64,000 nucleotides of DNA, from NCBI GenBank assembly GCA_910575585.1, contig CAJTGF010000028.1, positions 1 through 64,000 on the forward strand, given 5' to 3'. The notes under the pieces are model-generated. The model had not been told where the DNA came from and searched no databases. It saw only the letters and a program-made list of their open reading frames with translations. A program made the position numbers and the translations under genes. This document shows positions 43,944-52,924 of this stretch, one piece after another. Origin of the DNA: Clostridiaceae bacterium (GTDB lineage: Bacteria > Bacillota > Clostridia > Lachnospirales > Lachnospiraceae). Numbering within the stretch: the first letter of the stretch is position 1; every line of letters starts with the position of its first letter.

Positions 43944-46040
43944 TTATTTTTTCTTCGGTAGCTCAATCTTGTAGTTGACATACTTCCCGCCCGTATCAGC
44001 TAAAACAACGGTTCCGTCATAGGTTTTGCCTGTTTTCGGGGAATACAAGCCCTTGACATTTGCCTTGCCGGATTTTAAGAGGGCGGCGGCAATCTTCGGG
44101 GTAAAGGCAACTTTCCTTTCCTCAAAGAAACGGTCGTTTTTCCACATGGTAAAGGCGCAATCCCGGTTAGAACAGTAGAAATTTTTCTTTCCCTCATGGA
44201 CGGGGCTACCACAACGGGGGCATTTCCCGACAGAGGGCTTTTCTTCCCCACCCGTGAAAACTGCCTTGCTTTTGTCGGCGGCGGTGTTCTCCTTTACCAG
44301 CTCCCGCATCATAGCTTCAATGCGCTGCATGAAGTCCCCAGCGTCGGCGGCTCCCTTTGCGATCTGCGTCAGATTGTTTTCCCATTCGGCGGTAAGCTGC
44401 GGGGAAGTCAGCATATCCGGCAGGACAGACACAAGGGCGGCTCCGTTCTGCGTGGGGATAAGCTGCTTTCCCTTTCTTTCTGCAAAGCCGGACTTCACCA
44501 GCTTTTCAATGACAGCGGCGCGGGTGGCGGGTGTGCCAAGCCCCCGGCGTTCCGCGTCCGGGTTGGTGTCCCCGTTCCCGGCGCGTTCCATTGCCGAAAG
44601 CAAAGTTGCTTCGTTGTGGGGCTTCGGCGGCGTTGTGAAATGCTCTGTCACCTTTGCCGTGGGGCTTTCAAAGGTCTGTCCCTCGGAAAGCTCCGGCAGG
44701 GTGTTTTCTTCCTCCATATCCTCCGGATCGGGCTTGCCCTTTAAGGTCGCCCGGTAGCGGCGTTCAAGGTCTTTCCAGCCGCCCGCAAGCACTGTCTTTC
44801 CCCGCGCCGTAAACTCCGTACCGGCGCATGAGAAAACCGCCGTGACCGCTTCAAAGGTATGCGGCGCGGCGGCAGCGAAAATAAGACGCGCCCCGACAAG
44901 GGTGAGGATATTCCTTTCACTTTCCGGCAGCGTTGATAAATCTGTTTTTGCAAGCTCCATAGTGGGGATAATGGCGTGGTGGTCGCTTACCTTGCTACTG
45001 TCAAGCGTCTGGGAAACGTCGGGGGTAAACTCCGCGCCCTCCATAAAAGGCAGTTTGCCGGAAAGCATGGTAACAGTCTTTGCCGCCGTTTCCCCCATGT
45101 CGTCCGTCAGAAATGCGCTGTCTGTCCGGGGATAGGTAAGCAGCCGTTTTTCATATAAGGTCTGCGCAAGGTCAAGGGTCTGCTTTGCCGTGTAGCCGTA
45201 GATTTTATTGGCTTCCCGCTGTAAGGAAGTGAGGTCAAAGAGCTTCGGCGGGGCGGCGGTCTTTTTCTCTTTAGTGAGGGAAACACATACCGCCGTTTCC
45301 GCTTCACAAGCCGCTTTCAGTGTATCGGCTCCCGGTTTATCCGAAATCCTTTCGCTGGCGGCTTCCGCGCCGGATAAGTCAAGGCGTACATGGTAATATT
45401 TTTCTTTCTTGAAATGGGAGATCGCTTCGCCCCGGTCAACCAGCATTTTCAGTGTGGGGGTCTGCACCCGCCCCACGTTCAAGGTCTTGTGATACAGGCA
45501 GGAGAAAAGGCGCGTCGCGTTGATACCAATGATCCAGTCGGCTTTTGCTCTGCACAATGCGGAAGCATAGAGCGCGTCATAGTCCCGCCCGTCTTTAAGG
45601 TCTGCAAAGCCCGCCTTGATCGTCGCGTCCTCCATTGAGGAAATCCACAAGCGGCGCATAGGCTTGTTGCATTTTGCCACGCCGTACACAAAGCGGAAAA
45701 TCAATTCCCCCTCGCGCCCAGCGTCGCAGGCGTTCACCACTTCGGAAACGTCGGCGCGGTGCATAAGCTCTTTTAATATCTTGAACTGCTTCTCTTTGTC
45801 GGCGGCAACGGTGTACTGCCATTCCTCCGGCAGAATGGGTAAGCTCTCATAGCTCCATTTTTTATACTGCTCCCCGTAGGCGGCAGCGTCCGCAAGCTCC
45901 ACCAAATGACCGACACACCAAGAAATGAGGTAGCCCCCGCCCTCGATATATCCGTCTTTTTTTTCTTTTACCCCAAGCGCGGCGGCGATACTTGCCGCGA
46001 CGCTGGGCTTTTCTGCAATGACTAATCTATGTGAAGTCAA
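43944..46040 (-). CDS. topB: ICE DNA topoisomerase III
   Basis: This is a 698-residue type IA topoisomerase. It has an N-terminal Toprim domain (LVIAEKPSVAASIAAAL, acidic DAGREGELIFR), the catalytic tyrosine in LLTYPRTDSAFLT and a C-terminal zinc finger (CPRCGSPVHEGKKNFYC). It relaxes single-stranded DNA intermediates and is a standard part of Tn1549-like elements. It begins at TTG 46040 with AGGAGG eight bases upstream. The C-terminal repeat is shorter than in chromosomal TopB. Confidence 0.95.
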   Translation of the reverse strand: MTSHRLVIAEKPSVAASIAAALGVKEKKDGYIEGGGYLISWCVGHLVELADAAAYGEQYKKWSYESLPILPEEWQYTVAADKEKQFKILKELMHRADVSEVVNACDAGREGELIFRFVYGVAKCNKPMRRLWISSMEDATIKAGFADLKDGRDYDALYASALCRAKADWIIGINATRLFSCLYHKTLNVGRVQTPTLKMLVDRGEAISHFKKEKYYHVRLDLSGAEAASERISDKPGADTLKAACEAETAVCVSLTKEKKTAAPPKLFDLTSLQREANKIYGYTAKQTLDLAQTLYEKRLLTYPRTDSAFLTDDMGETAAKTVTMLSGKLPFMEGAEFTPDVSQTLDSSKVSDHHAIIPTMELAKTDLSTLPESERNILTLVGARLIFAAAAPHTFEAVTAVFSCAGTEFTARGKTVLAGGWKDLERRYRATLKGKPDPEDMEEENTLPELSEGQTFESPTAKVTEHFTTPPKPHNEATLLSAMERAGNGDTNPDAERRGLGTPATRAAVIEKLVKSGFAERKGKQLIPTQNGAALVSVLPDMLTSPQLTAEWENNLTQIAKGAADAGDFMQRIEAMMRELVKENTAADKSKAVFTGGEEKPSVGKCPRCGSPVHEGKKNFYCSNRDCAFTMWKNDRFFEERKVAFTPKIAAALLKSGKANVKGLYSPKTGKTYDGTVVLADTGGKYVNYKIELPKKK

Positions 46041-46055
46041 TAAAAATTCCTCCTT

Positions 46056-46241
46056 TCATTTTCCCGTGTTTTTCTTTTCCGTCAGCTTTCTGATACAGTA
46101 CCCCACGCAGGGCGGCTCCCGGTTGTAGGGACAGCCCTTGCAGCGCGGGGGAATGGAAGCGGGCGGCGGTTTCCCACGCCGCCCGTCGCCCGGTTTCTGT
46201 ATCATCATTCTTTCTAAGGGGTTGTCGGTGAACAGGGTCAT
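46056..46241 (-). CDS. Small cysteine-containing ICE protein
   Basis: This is a 61-residue protein with a four-cysteine knuckle (CKGCPYNREPPCVGYC near residues 35-50). I do not recognise a named family. It overlaps the DUF4366 gene by four bases and precedes topB by 15, so it is part of the transfer operon. A GGAGG site is near the ATG. Confidence 0.6.
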   Translation of the reverse strand: MTLFTDNPLERMMIQKPGDGRRGKPPPASIPPRCKGCPYNREPPCVGYCIRKLTEKKNTGK

Positions 46242-46945
46242 GCTTCCTCGTCCTCCGTTCCCCCGTCGTCGTCGGGTTCCGGCTCGTCCTCGTCGTAATC
46301 GTCAAAATCGAAATCGTCAAGGTCAGTGCCGCCCTTTACGTCCTGCTTCGGCTTCATAACCTTAAAGTAGTAGAACGCACCGCCGCCCCCGGCAATGGCG
46401 ACGATCAGAAAGAGCAGCAGCCCGCCCGTGCCTGTTTTCTTCTCCTTTGGTTCCTCCGGCTCGCCTTGTTCCGGCTCCGCTTCCTTGCCGCTGCAAGCGG
46501 TCATGTTGTCCTTGCAGACGGGGCAGCTCACATTTACTTTCCCGGCTTCGCATTTCTCCGTACAGTTGCAGACTGCGGGCGGCTCCGTGGTGGTGTTCCC
46601 GTCCTCCATGAGTGCCATGAGGTCGGCTTCGTCCACTTGATTGAGGAAATGCACGGTGTTCTCGCCCTCGTCGTCCCGGTCAATGAGGATATAAAAATAA
46701 TTGCCGTTTTTGGTCGTCACGGTGATAAGCTGCTTGTTGCCGCCGAAATCGTCAACCAGCGTCGCGTTCCCGTCCGGGGTGAGGGGTTCTTCCTTTTCGG
46801 GTTCCTCGTAGACAACGCCGCTGTCGTCGGTCGCATCGTCCTGTCCCTCCGGGGTCTGCGCGTAGGCGGTGACGGAAAAGCCGCCCATGAGGATAAGGGC
46901 GGCGCAAAGGGTCAAAAGCATTTTAAGGGTTTTCTTATTCTTCAT
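46238..46945 (-). CDS. DUF4366-like secreted/membrane protein
   Basis: This is a 235-residue protein with a signal peptide (residues 5-29, ending AYAQ), an extracellular region with TTKNGNYFYILIDRDDEGENTVHFLNQVDE and a cysteine cluster (CNCTEKCEAGKVNVSCPVC), one membrane segment near 177-197 and a very acidic C-terminal tail. DUF4366 proteins are constant members of Tn1549-like secretion operons, probably part of the surface channel. It overlaps the DUF4315 gene by 11 bases. Confidence 0.88.
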   Translation of the reverse strand: MKNKKTLKMLLTLCAALILMGGFSVTAYAQTPEGQDDATDDSGVVYEEPEKEEPLTPDGNATLVDDFGGNKQLITVTTKNGNYFYILIDRDDEGENTVHFLNQVDEADLMALMEDGNTTTEPPAVCNCTEKCEAGKVNVSCPVCKDNMTACSGKEAEPEQGEPEEPKEKKTGTGGLLLFLIVAIAGGGGAFYYFKVMKPKQDVKGGTDLDDFDFDDYDEDEPEPDDDGGTEDEEA

Positions 46946-47204
46946 CTTCGTTTTCCTCCTGTTCGTCGTTGTCTGCGCCGTAAGAAGCGGGCGCGGGGGT
47001 CATGCCGGGGATTGCCCCGTTTTGCAGCATGGCGGTAAGCTCCTGCGGGGAAAGCCGCATAGAGCGCACAAGCTGGACGATCTGCAAATTCTCCGCTTCG
47101 GTTTTCTGCGCTTCCAGCCCTTTGAGCTTGTTCTGATACTCGGTGATCTTCTCGCGGGTCTTTTCAATCTCCCGGTTGATACGGTCAATCTTGTTTGCTG
47201 CCAT
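46935..47204 (-). CDS. DUF4315-like coiled-coil protein
   Basis: This is an 89-residue protein that is mostly one coiled coil (residues 5-45, RINREIEKTREKITEYQNKLKGLEAQKTEAENLQ) followed by an LSPQELTAML segment and an acidic tail. It matches the small DUF4315 family found between the hydrolase and DUF4366 genes in Tn1549-like operons. It is probably a structural partner of the secretion complex. A good AAAGGAG site precedes it. Confidence 0.85.
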   Translation of the reverse strand: MAANKIDRINREIEKTREKITEYQNKLKGLEAQKTEAENLQIVQLVRSMRLSPQELTAMLQNGAIPGMTPAPASYGADNDEQEENEDEE

Positions 47205-47237
47205 AGTGTAAAACTCCTTTCATAGTCAAAAATGTGT

Positions 47238-49355
47238 TCAGTTCCAATTCATCAAGCCGTACCCTTTGATACAGCCATAGTCAAGGGGGTAGCTTTTTAT
47301 CTTGCAAGCGTCGCCGGAATTGCCCTCGACGGTGTAAACGCGCTGCCCGTCCGTGCCGATTACAAGCCCCACATGGTCTGCGCTCCCGTCCCCGTCCCAG
47401 TCAAAAAAGATCGCGTCGCCGGGGGCGATATTCTCATAGCCCCTCGCGCCCCATTGCCCCCGTGACTGGAACCACGGTACGCCCTGTGACTGGCACGCGG
47501 CAAAGCGCGGCTCGCTTTTCCCGGCTTGATTGTAGCACCATGAAACGAAACAGGCGCACCATTCCACGCGGCTGTTGAAGCCGTACCAGCTCCAATAGGG
47601 CTGTCCCCCTACATTGCCTACCTGTGACTTTGCCCGGTCTACCACGGCGGTATTTCCGGGGCGTGTGCCGTTTACAAGCTGCACCCCGCTTAAATCCTCC
47701 GACGGGTTCCCGTCCGGGGAACCGCCGCCGAAAATAAGGGGCTTGTTTCCGCTGGTTTCCAAGTACACCCGGAACATTTCAAGCTGCTCCGGGGTAAGCA
47801 GTCCCGGCGCAAGCTCGGATATGGGCTTGTTCTCCAGCTTGATATTGAGGATAAAATACTCATAGGGGACTTCCTCGGTGGTGGTTTCCCCGGTGTCCGG
47901 GTCTGTGCTTGTTTCTGTGCGGTAACGTATTTCCACTTCCTCCGTCAGAGTGAGGGTATATTGAAGTTCAAAGATACGCTGTATTTCTGCCTGTGCGGTT
48001 GCCGGGGTGTAGGTCTGTAAAAGCGCGGTCAGATAGGACGCTAATTCATGGGGGTTATGCCCGATACTGTCAAGGTCATAGCGGTACTCGTCATAGCCGG
48101 GGTTGTCGCGCTCGATATTGTCAATCCTGCGCTGCAAGTCCGTTTCCAGTGCCGCATAGTTGTTTTCCACGGCGACTAAATCCGCGTCCTCCGACGTGTA
48201 GGAAGTCCCGACAATGCCGTTAATCATGCCGGAAAACATAGCTCCACAAGAAGATAATGCGGAAGAAATCATAATGAAAAGCAGCAGCGCACCTATGGCG
48301 ATACATACGCCCGCCGGGTGTCGCCCCACAAATGCGATTGCCTTTTTGGTTCCCTCGGCGGTCTTTTTGGCGGCTTTTCTTGTGTTCTCCGCTGCGTTCT
48401 TGACAGACTTTGCGCCCTGTGCCTTGACAGACTTTGCATACTGCTTTTTGATACGCTGCTTCTGCATATACCGGGAGAATGGATTTGACGCGGCGATCTG
48501 CGGGTTGTCATGGAGTGCCTTTTGGTAGAGATAGTTGGCGTTTGCTTTCTGCGCCGCCTTTTCAGCCTTTGCCGCCGCCCGGTAGGGTTTGAGCTTGTGG
48601 CTGCGGTAGCCCTCCTTGACTTTCCGCGCCCCGTACTTCGCGGCTTTTTCGGCGGTTTCCTCGGATTTGTGCGCACCCTCCACGCCGGAATTGTCCTTTT
48701 CCACGGAATGTACCTTGTTATGGACGAAAATACCCGCTTCCTGCGCGGGGCGGGATAACGGGTTTTTATGGTCTTTGCCGCCGTTCATGGGCTTTTCCCG
48801 TTCCTCGAAGCGCAGGCGGGTCTTGCCTTTCCCGGTGGCTTCGTCAAAGGTACGCTCCCCCACAAGTTTCTTTTCCTTTGGGATTTTCGCCCTTGCTTCG
48901 TCCAGCCTGTCAGCGGCTTTGTCGGATTTCTTGATATACTTTTCCAGCTCCGGCGTTGCCCGTTCTTCCTCGGTGAATTGCAGCCGGGAAGTGCGGGCGC
49001 GGCTTTCTGCTTCTGCCTGTGCTTTCCGTGCCGCCTTTTTGCTGGCTCTGCGGGTGTGCGCCCCGTCGATATGCTCTAAGACGCGCTCGGCGGTTCCCGT
49101 GTCCTGTGCGGCTTCCGTCCCCGGCGCATGGGGCAGGGGCGGCGCATTGGGGGATATGTCCGGCGCGGGATTGCCCGGTATGGGCTGCGCTGCCTGTGCG
49201 TCTTGTGCTGCCTGTTGCTCCGGCGTTTTCAGTAAGGCAGCTTCCCGCGCCCGTTTGCTGATACGCTTTTGTTTCCCTGTCGCCCCGTTTACCTCGATAG
49301 CCCCGTCGCGGCTCATTTTCTGCGTGATCTTGTCACGGGCTTTGTACTGCTTCAT
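47238..49355 (-). CDS. CD1108-like conjugation protein with CHAP-type hydrolase
   Basis: This is a 705-residue VirB1/bifunctional-hydrolase type protein. The basic N-terminal 340 residues are cytoplasmic and helical. A membrane segment lies near 350-372 and an extracellular linker follows. The C-terminal CHAP/amidase domain has its catalytic Cys in EWCACFVSWCYN near 603 and His in DHVGLVIG near 660. It should open the peptidoglycan for the conjugation channel. The unusually long basic N-terminal part, rich in Lys, Ala and Arg, is typical of the Clostridium difficile CD1108 family. Confidence 0.9.
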   Translation of the reverse strand: MKQYKARDKITQKMSRDGAIEVNGATGKQKRISKRAREAALLKTPEQQAAQDAQAAQPIPGNPAPDISPNAPPLPHAPGTEAAQDTGTAERVLEHIDGAHTRRASKKAARKAQAEAESRARTSRLQFTEEERATPELEKYIKKSDKAADRLDEARAKIPKEKKLVGERTFDEATGKGKTRLRFEEREKPMNGGKDHKNPLSRPAQEAGIFVHNKVHSVEKDNSGVEGAHKSEETAEKAAKYGARKVKEGYRSHKLKPYRAAAKAEKAAQKANANYLYQKALHDNPQIAASNPFSRYMQKQRIKKQYAKSVKAQGAKSVKNAAENTRKAAKKTAEGTKKAIAFVGRHPAGVCIAIGALLLFIMISSALSSCGAMFSGMINGIVGTSYTSEDADLVAVENNYAALETDLQRRIDNIERDNPGYDEYRYDLDSIGHNPHELASYLTALLQTYTPATAQAEIQRIFELQYTLTLTEEVEIRYRTETSTDPDTGETTTEEVPYEYFILNIKLENKPISELAPGLLTPEQLEMFRVYLETSGNKPLIFGGGSPDGNPSEDLSGVQLVNGTRPGNTAVVDRAKSQVGNVGGQPYWSWYGFNSRVEWCACFVSWCYNQAGKSEPRFAACQSQGVPWFQSRGQWGARGYENIAPGDAIFFDWDGDGSADHVGLVIGTDGQRVYTVEGNSGDACKIKSYPLDYGCIKGYGLMNWN

Positions 49356-49417
49356 GGTGGTTCACCTCCAAACTGCGCCCCCCAAGAGGGCGCAAGGCTG
49401 ATAAAATAATCTGCGGG

Positions 49418-51841
49418 TTACGCGCCGCCCACTTCCTCCGGCTTTGTCGTCATAACACGGTACAGCTCGGTATCTTTCGGAAAACGGTCTACAAAGGGCA
49501 AAATGACATTTCCATAAAATAAAAGCCCCTCGCCCGCTTCGGAATGGGTGACGTAGCTCATTTGCTGCGGGGAGATGTTGAGCTGCTTCGCAAGGATAGC
49601 CCGGTCGCCCGCCGCTTGATTGAGCATGAGGACAAAATCGCTGTTCTCAAAGATATTTTCCACTTCCCGGCTTGCCAAAAGGTCTTTCACGTTCTGCGTA
49701 ATGGCTGTGGGTATGCCGCCCCACTTTCTGAAACGCTTCCAGATTTCGACGCTGTAAGCGGCGGTCTGTTCGTCTTTCAGTAACAGGTGAAATTCGTCCA
49801 TAAAATACCGCGTGGACTTCTTCGCTGCCCGGTTCACGGTGACACGGTTCCACACTTGATCTTGAACAATCAGCATACCCAGCTTTTTGAGCTGCTTCCC
49901 AAGCTGTTTAATGTCAAAGCAGACAAGGCGGTTGTTAAGCTCTACATTTGTCCTGTGGTTAAAGACGTTAAGGCTCCCGGAAACGTAAAGCTCCAATGCC
50001 GCCGCGATACGCGCCGCTTCCGGCTCCGGCTGCTTCAAAAGCTCGTCGTAAAGGTCGCCCAAAATCGGCATTTTTGCCGGGTCGGGGGCTGCAAGGAAAG
50101 GACGGTACACGTTCCTAACAGCGCGGTCAATGACGGTCTTATCCACGGGCTGCAAGCCCTCCTTGCCGCCGACGATCAGCTCACAAAGGGAGAGGATAAA
50201 ATCGCTTTTCAGCGCAAGCGGGTTGTCGTCCTCGGAATAGTTGAGGTTTATATCCATAGGGTTGACGTAGTGCGGGCTGGTGGGGGAAAGCCTTATCACC
50301 TGTCCCTGTAATCTTTGCACAAGGGGGTAATACTCGGCTTCGGGATCGCAGATAATAATGTCGTCGTCCGTAATGAGGAAAGCGTTTGTCATTTCCCGCT
50401 TCGCCGCAAAGGATTTCCCGCTTCCCGGCGTTCCCAAGATTAAGCCGTTGGGATTTTTAAGCTGCTTGCGGTCGCATAAGATCATGTTGTTACTAAGGGC
50501 ATTTAAGCCATAGTAAAGGCTTGCGCCCCTCTGAAAAAGCTCCTGCGTGATAAAGGGGATAAAGATTGCCGTGCTGGAAGTCGTCAAGCCCCTTTGAATG
50601 GGGATAAGGTTCTCACCGATAGGGACGCTTGACATCAGCCCCGCTTCCTGCTGGTAGTCCAGCCGGGTGAGGGCGCAGTTATATTTCTGTGCAATCCCCG
50701 CCGCCGCGAAAATGTCATTTTCCAGCTTTCTTTTTGTGTCCGCCATGTTCACCACAAGGAACGTCAAGAGGAACATTCTTTCATTGCGGCTCTGTAAGTC
50801 CTGCAAGAGATTTTTCGCTTCGCCGCCAAACGTGGCAAGGTCGGACGGGATTATATCCATGTCGTACCCTGCGCGGACGGCTTTCTTCTGTTCCTCGATT
50901 TTCATTTTGTCAAGGTCGGTGATTTTGCGCTTTACGGTCTTGATTGCTTCCGTCTGGTCGATACTGTGGATATGTAAGTTTACGATCACACCCGTTTCAA
51001 GGTCTAACATATCCGCTAAAATGCGGTCGTTTAACTCCGGCGCAAGTATCTGTAAGAACGATACCGCGCCGATCTTGCGCCCCATGCGGAAATACCGCCC
51101 CTCGCCAAAACGGAATGAGGGCGGGGCGATAAAGTCCTTTGTGGTAAGCCCAGACGGGGCAAGCCATGAGAAATCAAAGTTGAACGGCTCCCCCTCCGGG
51201 TGGAATACCCCGTGCATGGTCTGTAACCGTTCATAGCCCGTCATGGGGCGGGCAGACACCCCCAGCACCTTGAAATTGTTCAGTATATCTGTTTCGATAC
51301 GGGAAAGCCGGGATTTTGCCGCGCTCATGTTGTCCGCTTCAATACTGAACGTGATATATTTGTGCTTCACAAGCCCGTTGTTCCCTTTGGAAAGCTGGCT
51401 TTTTAACATATCCCCGTATTCGGTGCGGATAGAGTTGAAAGCGTCCTCCTGCGCCGGAATGTTGATTGCTTTTTCCGCTTCCTCCCGCTGTGTCCCTTGA
51501 TTGATGAAAGAGAGCTGCACCGATACGGAAGCGTCAAAATAGTTGAGGAAGTCGCACCAGTTTTCAAAAATGGCGGTCTTGTCGTCTGCCTGTGCAAGCT
51601 GGTAGTTTATATCCTCGTAGACAATGCTCTTGCTGTATTTCTTTTCCGTTATCCGGCATATCCCGTCCGGGTACAGGTTGATGTAGGGGATTGTCTGCTG
51701 GGCGGTGTGCGCCTTTCCGTCCCCCTTTGCCTGTCTGATTGCGGCGGCGATCTGCTTCTTCTCGCTGCGGGTCAGTTTCCGCTTCGCCTTAGTTCCGGGG
51801 CTTTTTCCCGGTGCGCCGCCTTTGGTTGGTTCCTTTGACAA
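49418..51841 (-). CDS. VirB4-type ATPase of the conjugation system
   Basis: This is an ATPase of about 807 residues. Walker A is GTPGSGKSFAAKREM near residue 470, Walker B is in YFMDEFHLLL near 680, and the N-terminal half is the VirB4/TraE-like domain. It powers assembly of the type IV secretion channel. The start was set at TTG 51841, which has AAAGGAGG eight bases upstream; a longer frame runs 90 bases further but lies within the PrgI gene. It overlaps PrgI by 53 bases. Confidence 0.93.
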   Translation of the reverse strand: MSKEPTKGGAPGKSPGTKAKRKLTRSEKKQIAAAIRQAKGDGKAHTAQQTIPYINLYPDGICRITEKKYSKSIVYEDINYQLAQADDKTAIFENWCDFLNYFDASVSVQLSFINQGTQREEAEKAINIPAQEDAFNSIRTEYGDMLKSQLSKGNNGLVKHKYITFSIEADNMSAAKSRLSRIETDILNNFKVLGVSARPMTGYERLQTMHGVFHPEGEPFNFDFSWLAPSGLTTKDFIAPPSFRFGEGRYFRMGRKIGAVSFLQILAPELNDRILADMLDLETGVIVNLHIHSIDQTEAIKTVKRKITDLDKMKIEEQKKAVRAGYDMDIIPSDLATFGGEAKNLLQDLQSRNERMFLLTFLVVNMADTKRKLENDIFAAAGIAQKYNCALTRLDYQQEAGLMSSVPIGENLIPIQRGLTTSSTAIFIPFITQELFQRGASLYYGLNALSNNMILCDRKQLKNPNGLILGTPGSGKSFAAKREMTNAFLITDDDIIICDPEAEYYPLVQRLQGQVIRLSPTSPHYVNPMDINLNYSEDDNPLALKSDFILSLCELIVGGKEGLQPVDKTVIDRAVRNVYRPFLAAPDPAKMPILGDLYDELLKQPEPEAARIAAALELYVSGSLNVFNHRTNVELNNRLVCFDIKQLGKQLKKLGMLIVQDQVWNRVTVNRAAKKSTRYFMDEFHLLLKDEQTAAYSVEIWKRFRKWGGIPTAITQNVKDLLASREVENIFENSDFVLMLNQAAGDRAILAKQLNISPQQMSYVTHSEAGEGLLFYGNVILPFVDRFPKDTELYRVMTTKPEEVGGA

Positions 51842-52193
51842 TCGCTGATACCTCCTTTTCCAGTTTCCGCTGCTTCTCCAAGACAGCGTATAGATTTTGT
51901 GTCTGATAGGGTCGCTCCTTTGGTCGGACAAATTTTGTCTGTATGATGTTTTTCACCACGGTTTCAAGGGGCTGTCCGTGTTTCTCGTACATTGCCATGA
52001 GGAAGCAGGGCAGCATGACGACAATCATCACAAATGCCGCCGCGCTGGTTCCCGCGCTGTCCTTTAGCAAGAAAAAAAGCGGCAAGCCTGTAATGAGTGC
52101 TGCCGCGAAACAAACGATCTGCCGCTTCGTGAGGTTGAAAGCGACTTTTGTTTTTATCTTTGATAAATCCTTTGGTACGGGTACATACGCCAT
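51789..52193 (-). CDS. PrgI-family membrane protein
   Basis: This is a 134-residue protein with two membrane helices (about residues 27-47 and 51-70), typical of the PrgI/VirB3-like component. It begins AYVPVPKDLSKIKTKVAFNLTKRQI and has the RPYQTQNLYAVLEKQ tail. It anchors the VirB4 ATPase. Its gene is immediately upstream of virB4 and overlaps it. An AAAGGAGG site precedes the start. Confidence 0.92.
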   Translation of the reverse strand: MAYVPVPKDLSKIKTKVAFNLTKRQIVCFAAALITGLPLFFLLKDSAGTSAAAFVMIVVMLPCFLMAMYEKHGQPLETVVKNIIQTKFVRPKERPYQTQNLYAVLEKQRKLEKEVSAIVKGTNQRRRTGKKPRN

Positions 52194-52212
52194 ACCGAAA
52201 ACCTCCTTTCCG

Positions 52213-52749
52213 TCAAAGCTCTATGCTGTTCTTTGTTTCATTCCCCCATGTGTCCCAGCCCGCCGTTTCCTGCCTTGCGAAAAGCTCTATCCGGGGAATG
52301 TCGCCCATAAGGGCAATGATTTTTTCCCGCGTTATGTCCGGCTTTTTGCTGTGCTGCTCTATGGGGGAGATAATGAATTGATGAATACCCGCCGATTTTC
52401 TCTTTGGGTGTCCCCGTGTGGCAAATAAGCAGAGTTCCGCGTTTCCCCGCGTCCAAAATCCCAAGCCGTAAAACCATGTATAGGACTTTTTATTGAGTTT
52501 CAGCCATACAAAGGCGGCGGTCTTGTAGGAAAAGCCCCAAGCCTTGATAAGCCGCAGGGCTTCGGGGAGCTGTGGGAATGTCGCCCACAAAAAAAGCGCG
52601 CTGTCCTCTGCCGCAAGGTCAGCCACGGGAAGCGCGCAAAGTTCCTCTATGCTCATGGTCGGGTAGTGGTGTTCTGCCGCGCCGGAAAGCCGCTTCTGTG
52701 CGTACTTCCACGGGGGATCGGCGTAGATTATGCCGTATTTCTTTTCAAT
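52213..52749 (-). CDS. MT-A70 family adenine methyltransferase with an ATT start
   Basis: This is a compact DNA N6-adenine methyltransferase of about 178 residues. The catalytic DPPW motif (IIYADPPWKYAQ) lies upstream of the first ATG in the same frame, so the annotated-type start at 52656 would remove it. The frame continues to ATT at 52749, after AAGGAGG, where close relatives would have ATG before EKKYGI. So an ATT start, or loss of the start codon, is indicated. The FLWATFPQLPEAL and GTPKRKS-type region are typical. It lies inside the conjugation operon and could protect the ICE from restriction. Confidence 0.75.
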   Translation of the reverse strand: MEKKYGIIYADPPWKYAQKRLSGAAEHHYPTMSIEELCALPVADLAAEDSALFLWATFPQLPEALRLIKAWGFSYKTAAFVWLKLNKKSYTWFYGLGFWTRGNAELCLFATRGHPKRKSAGIHQFIISPIEQHSKKPDITREKIIALMGDIPRIELFARQETAGWDTWGNETKNSIEL

Positions 52750-52924
52750 GGTTTCTTGTCCCTCCTTTCCGTATGCTTCCTTTTAAGCCCATAAAGGGTA
52801 ATCAAGGCAAAGGTCAATCTTTGCCCTTTGCCTGTCCCTATTCTATGGGGTTTTCCCGCGTCAAGGTCGGGTCGTATTTTCTCCGCTTCGCTCTGAAAAT
52901 CTCCACCCTGCCCTTGACACGCCT

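Noticed and set aside
48616-49401. A 261-residue plus-strand reading frame
   Set aside because: It is antisense to the Lys/Ala-rich part of the CD1108-like protein and has Ser/Ala/Cys-rich shadow composition with no family motif.
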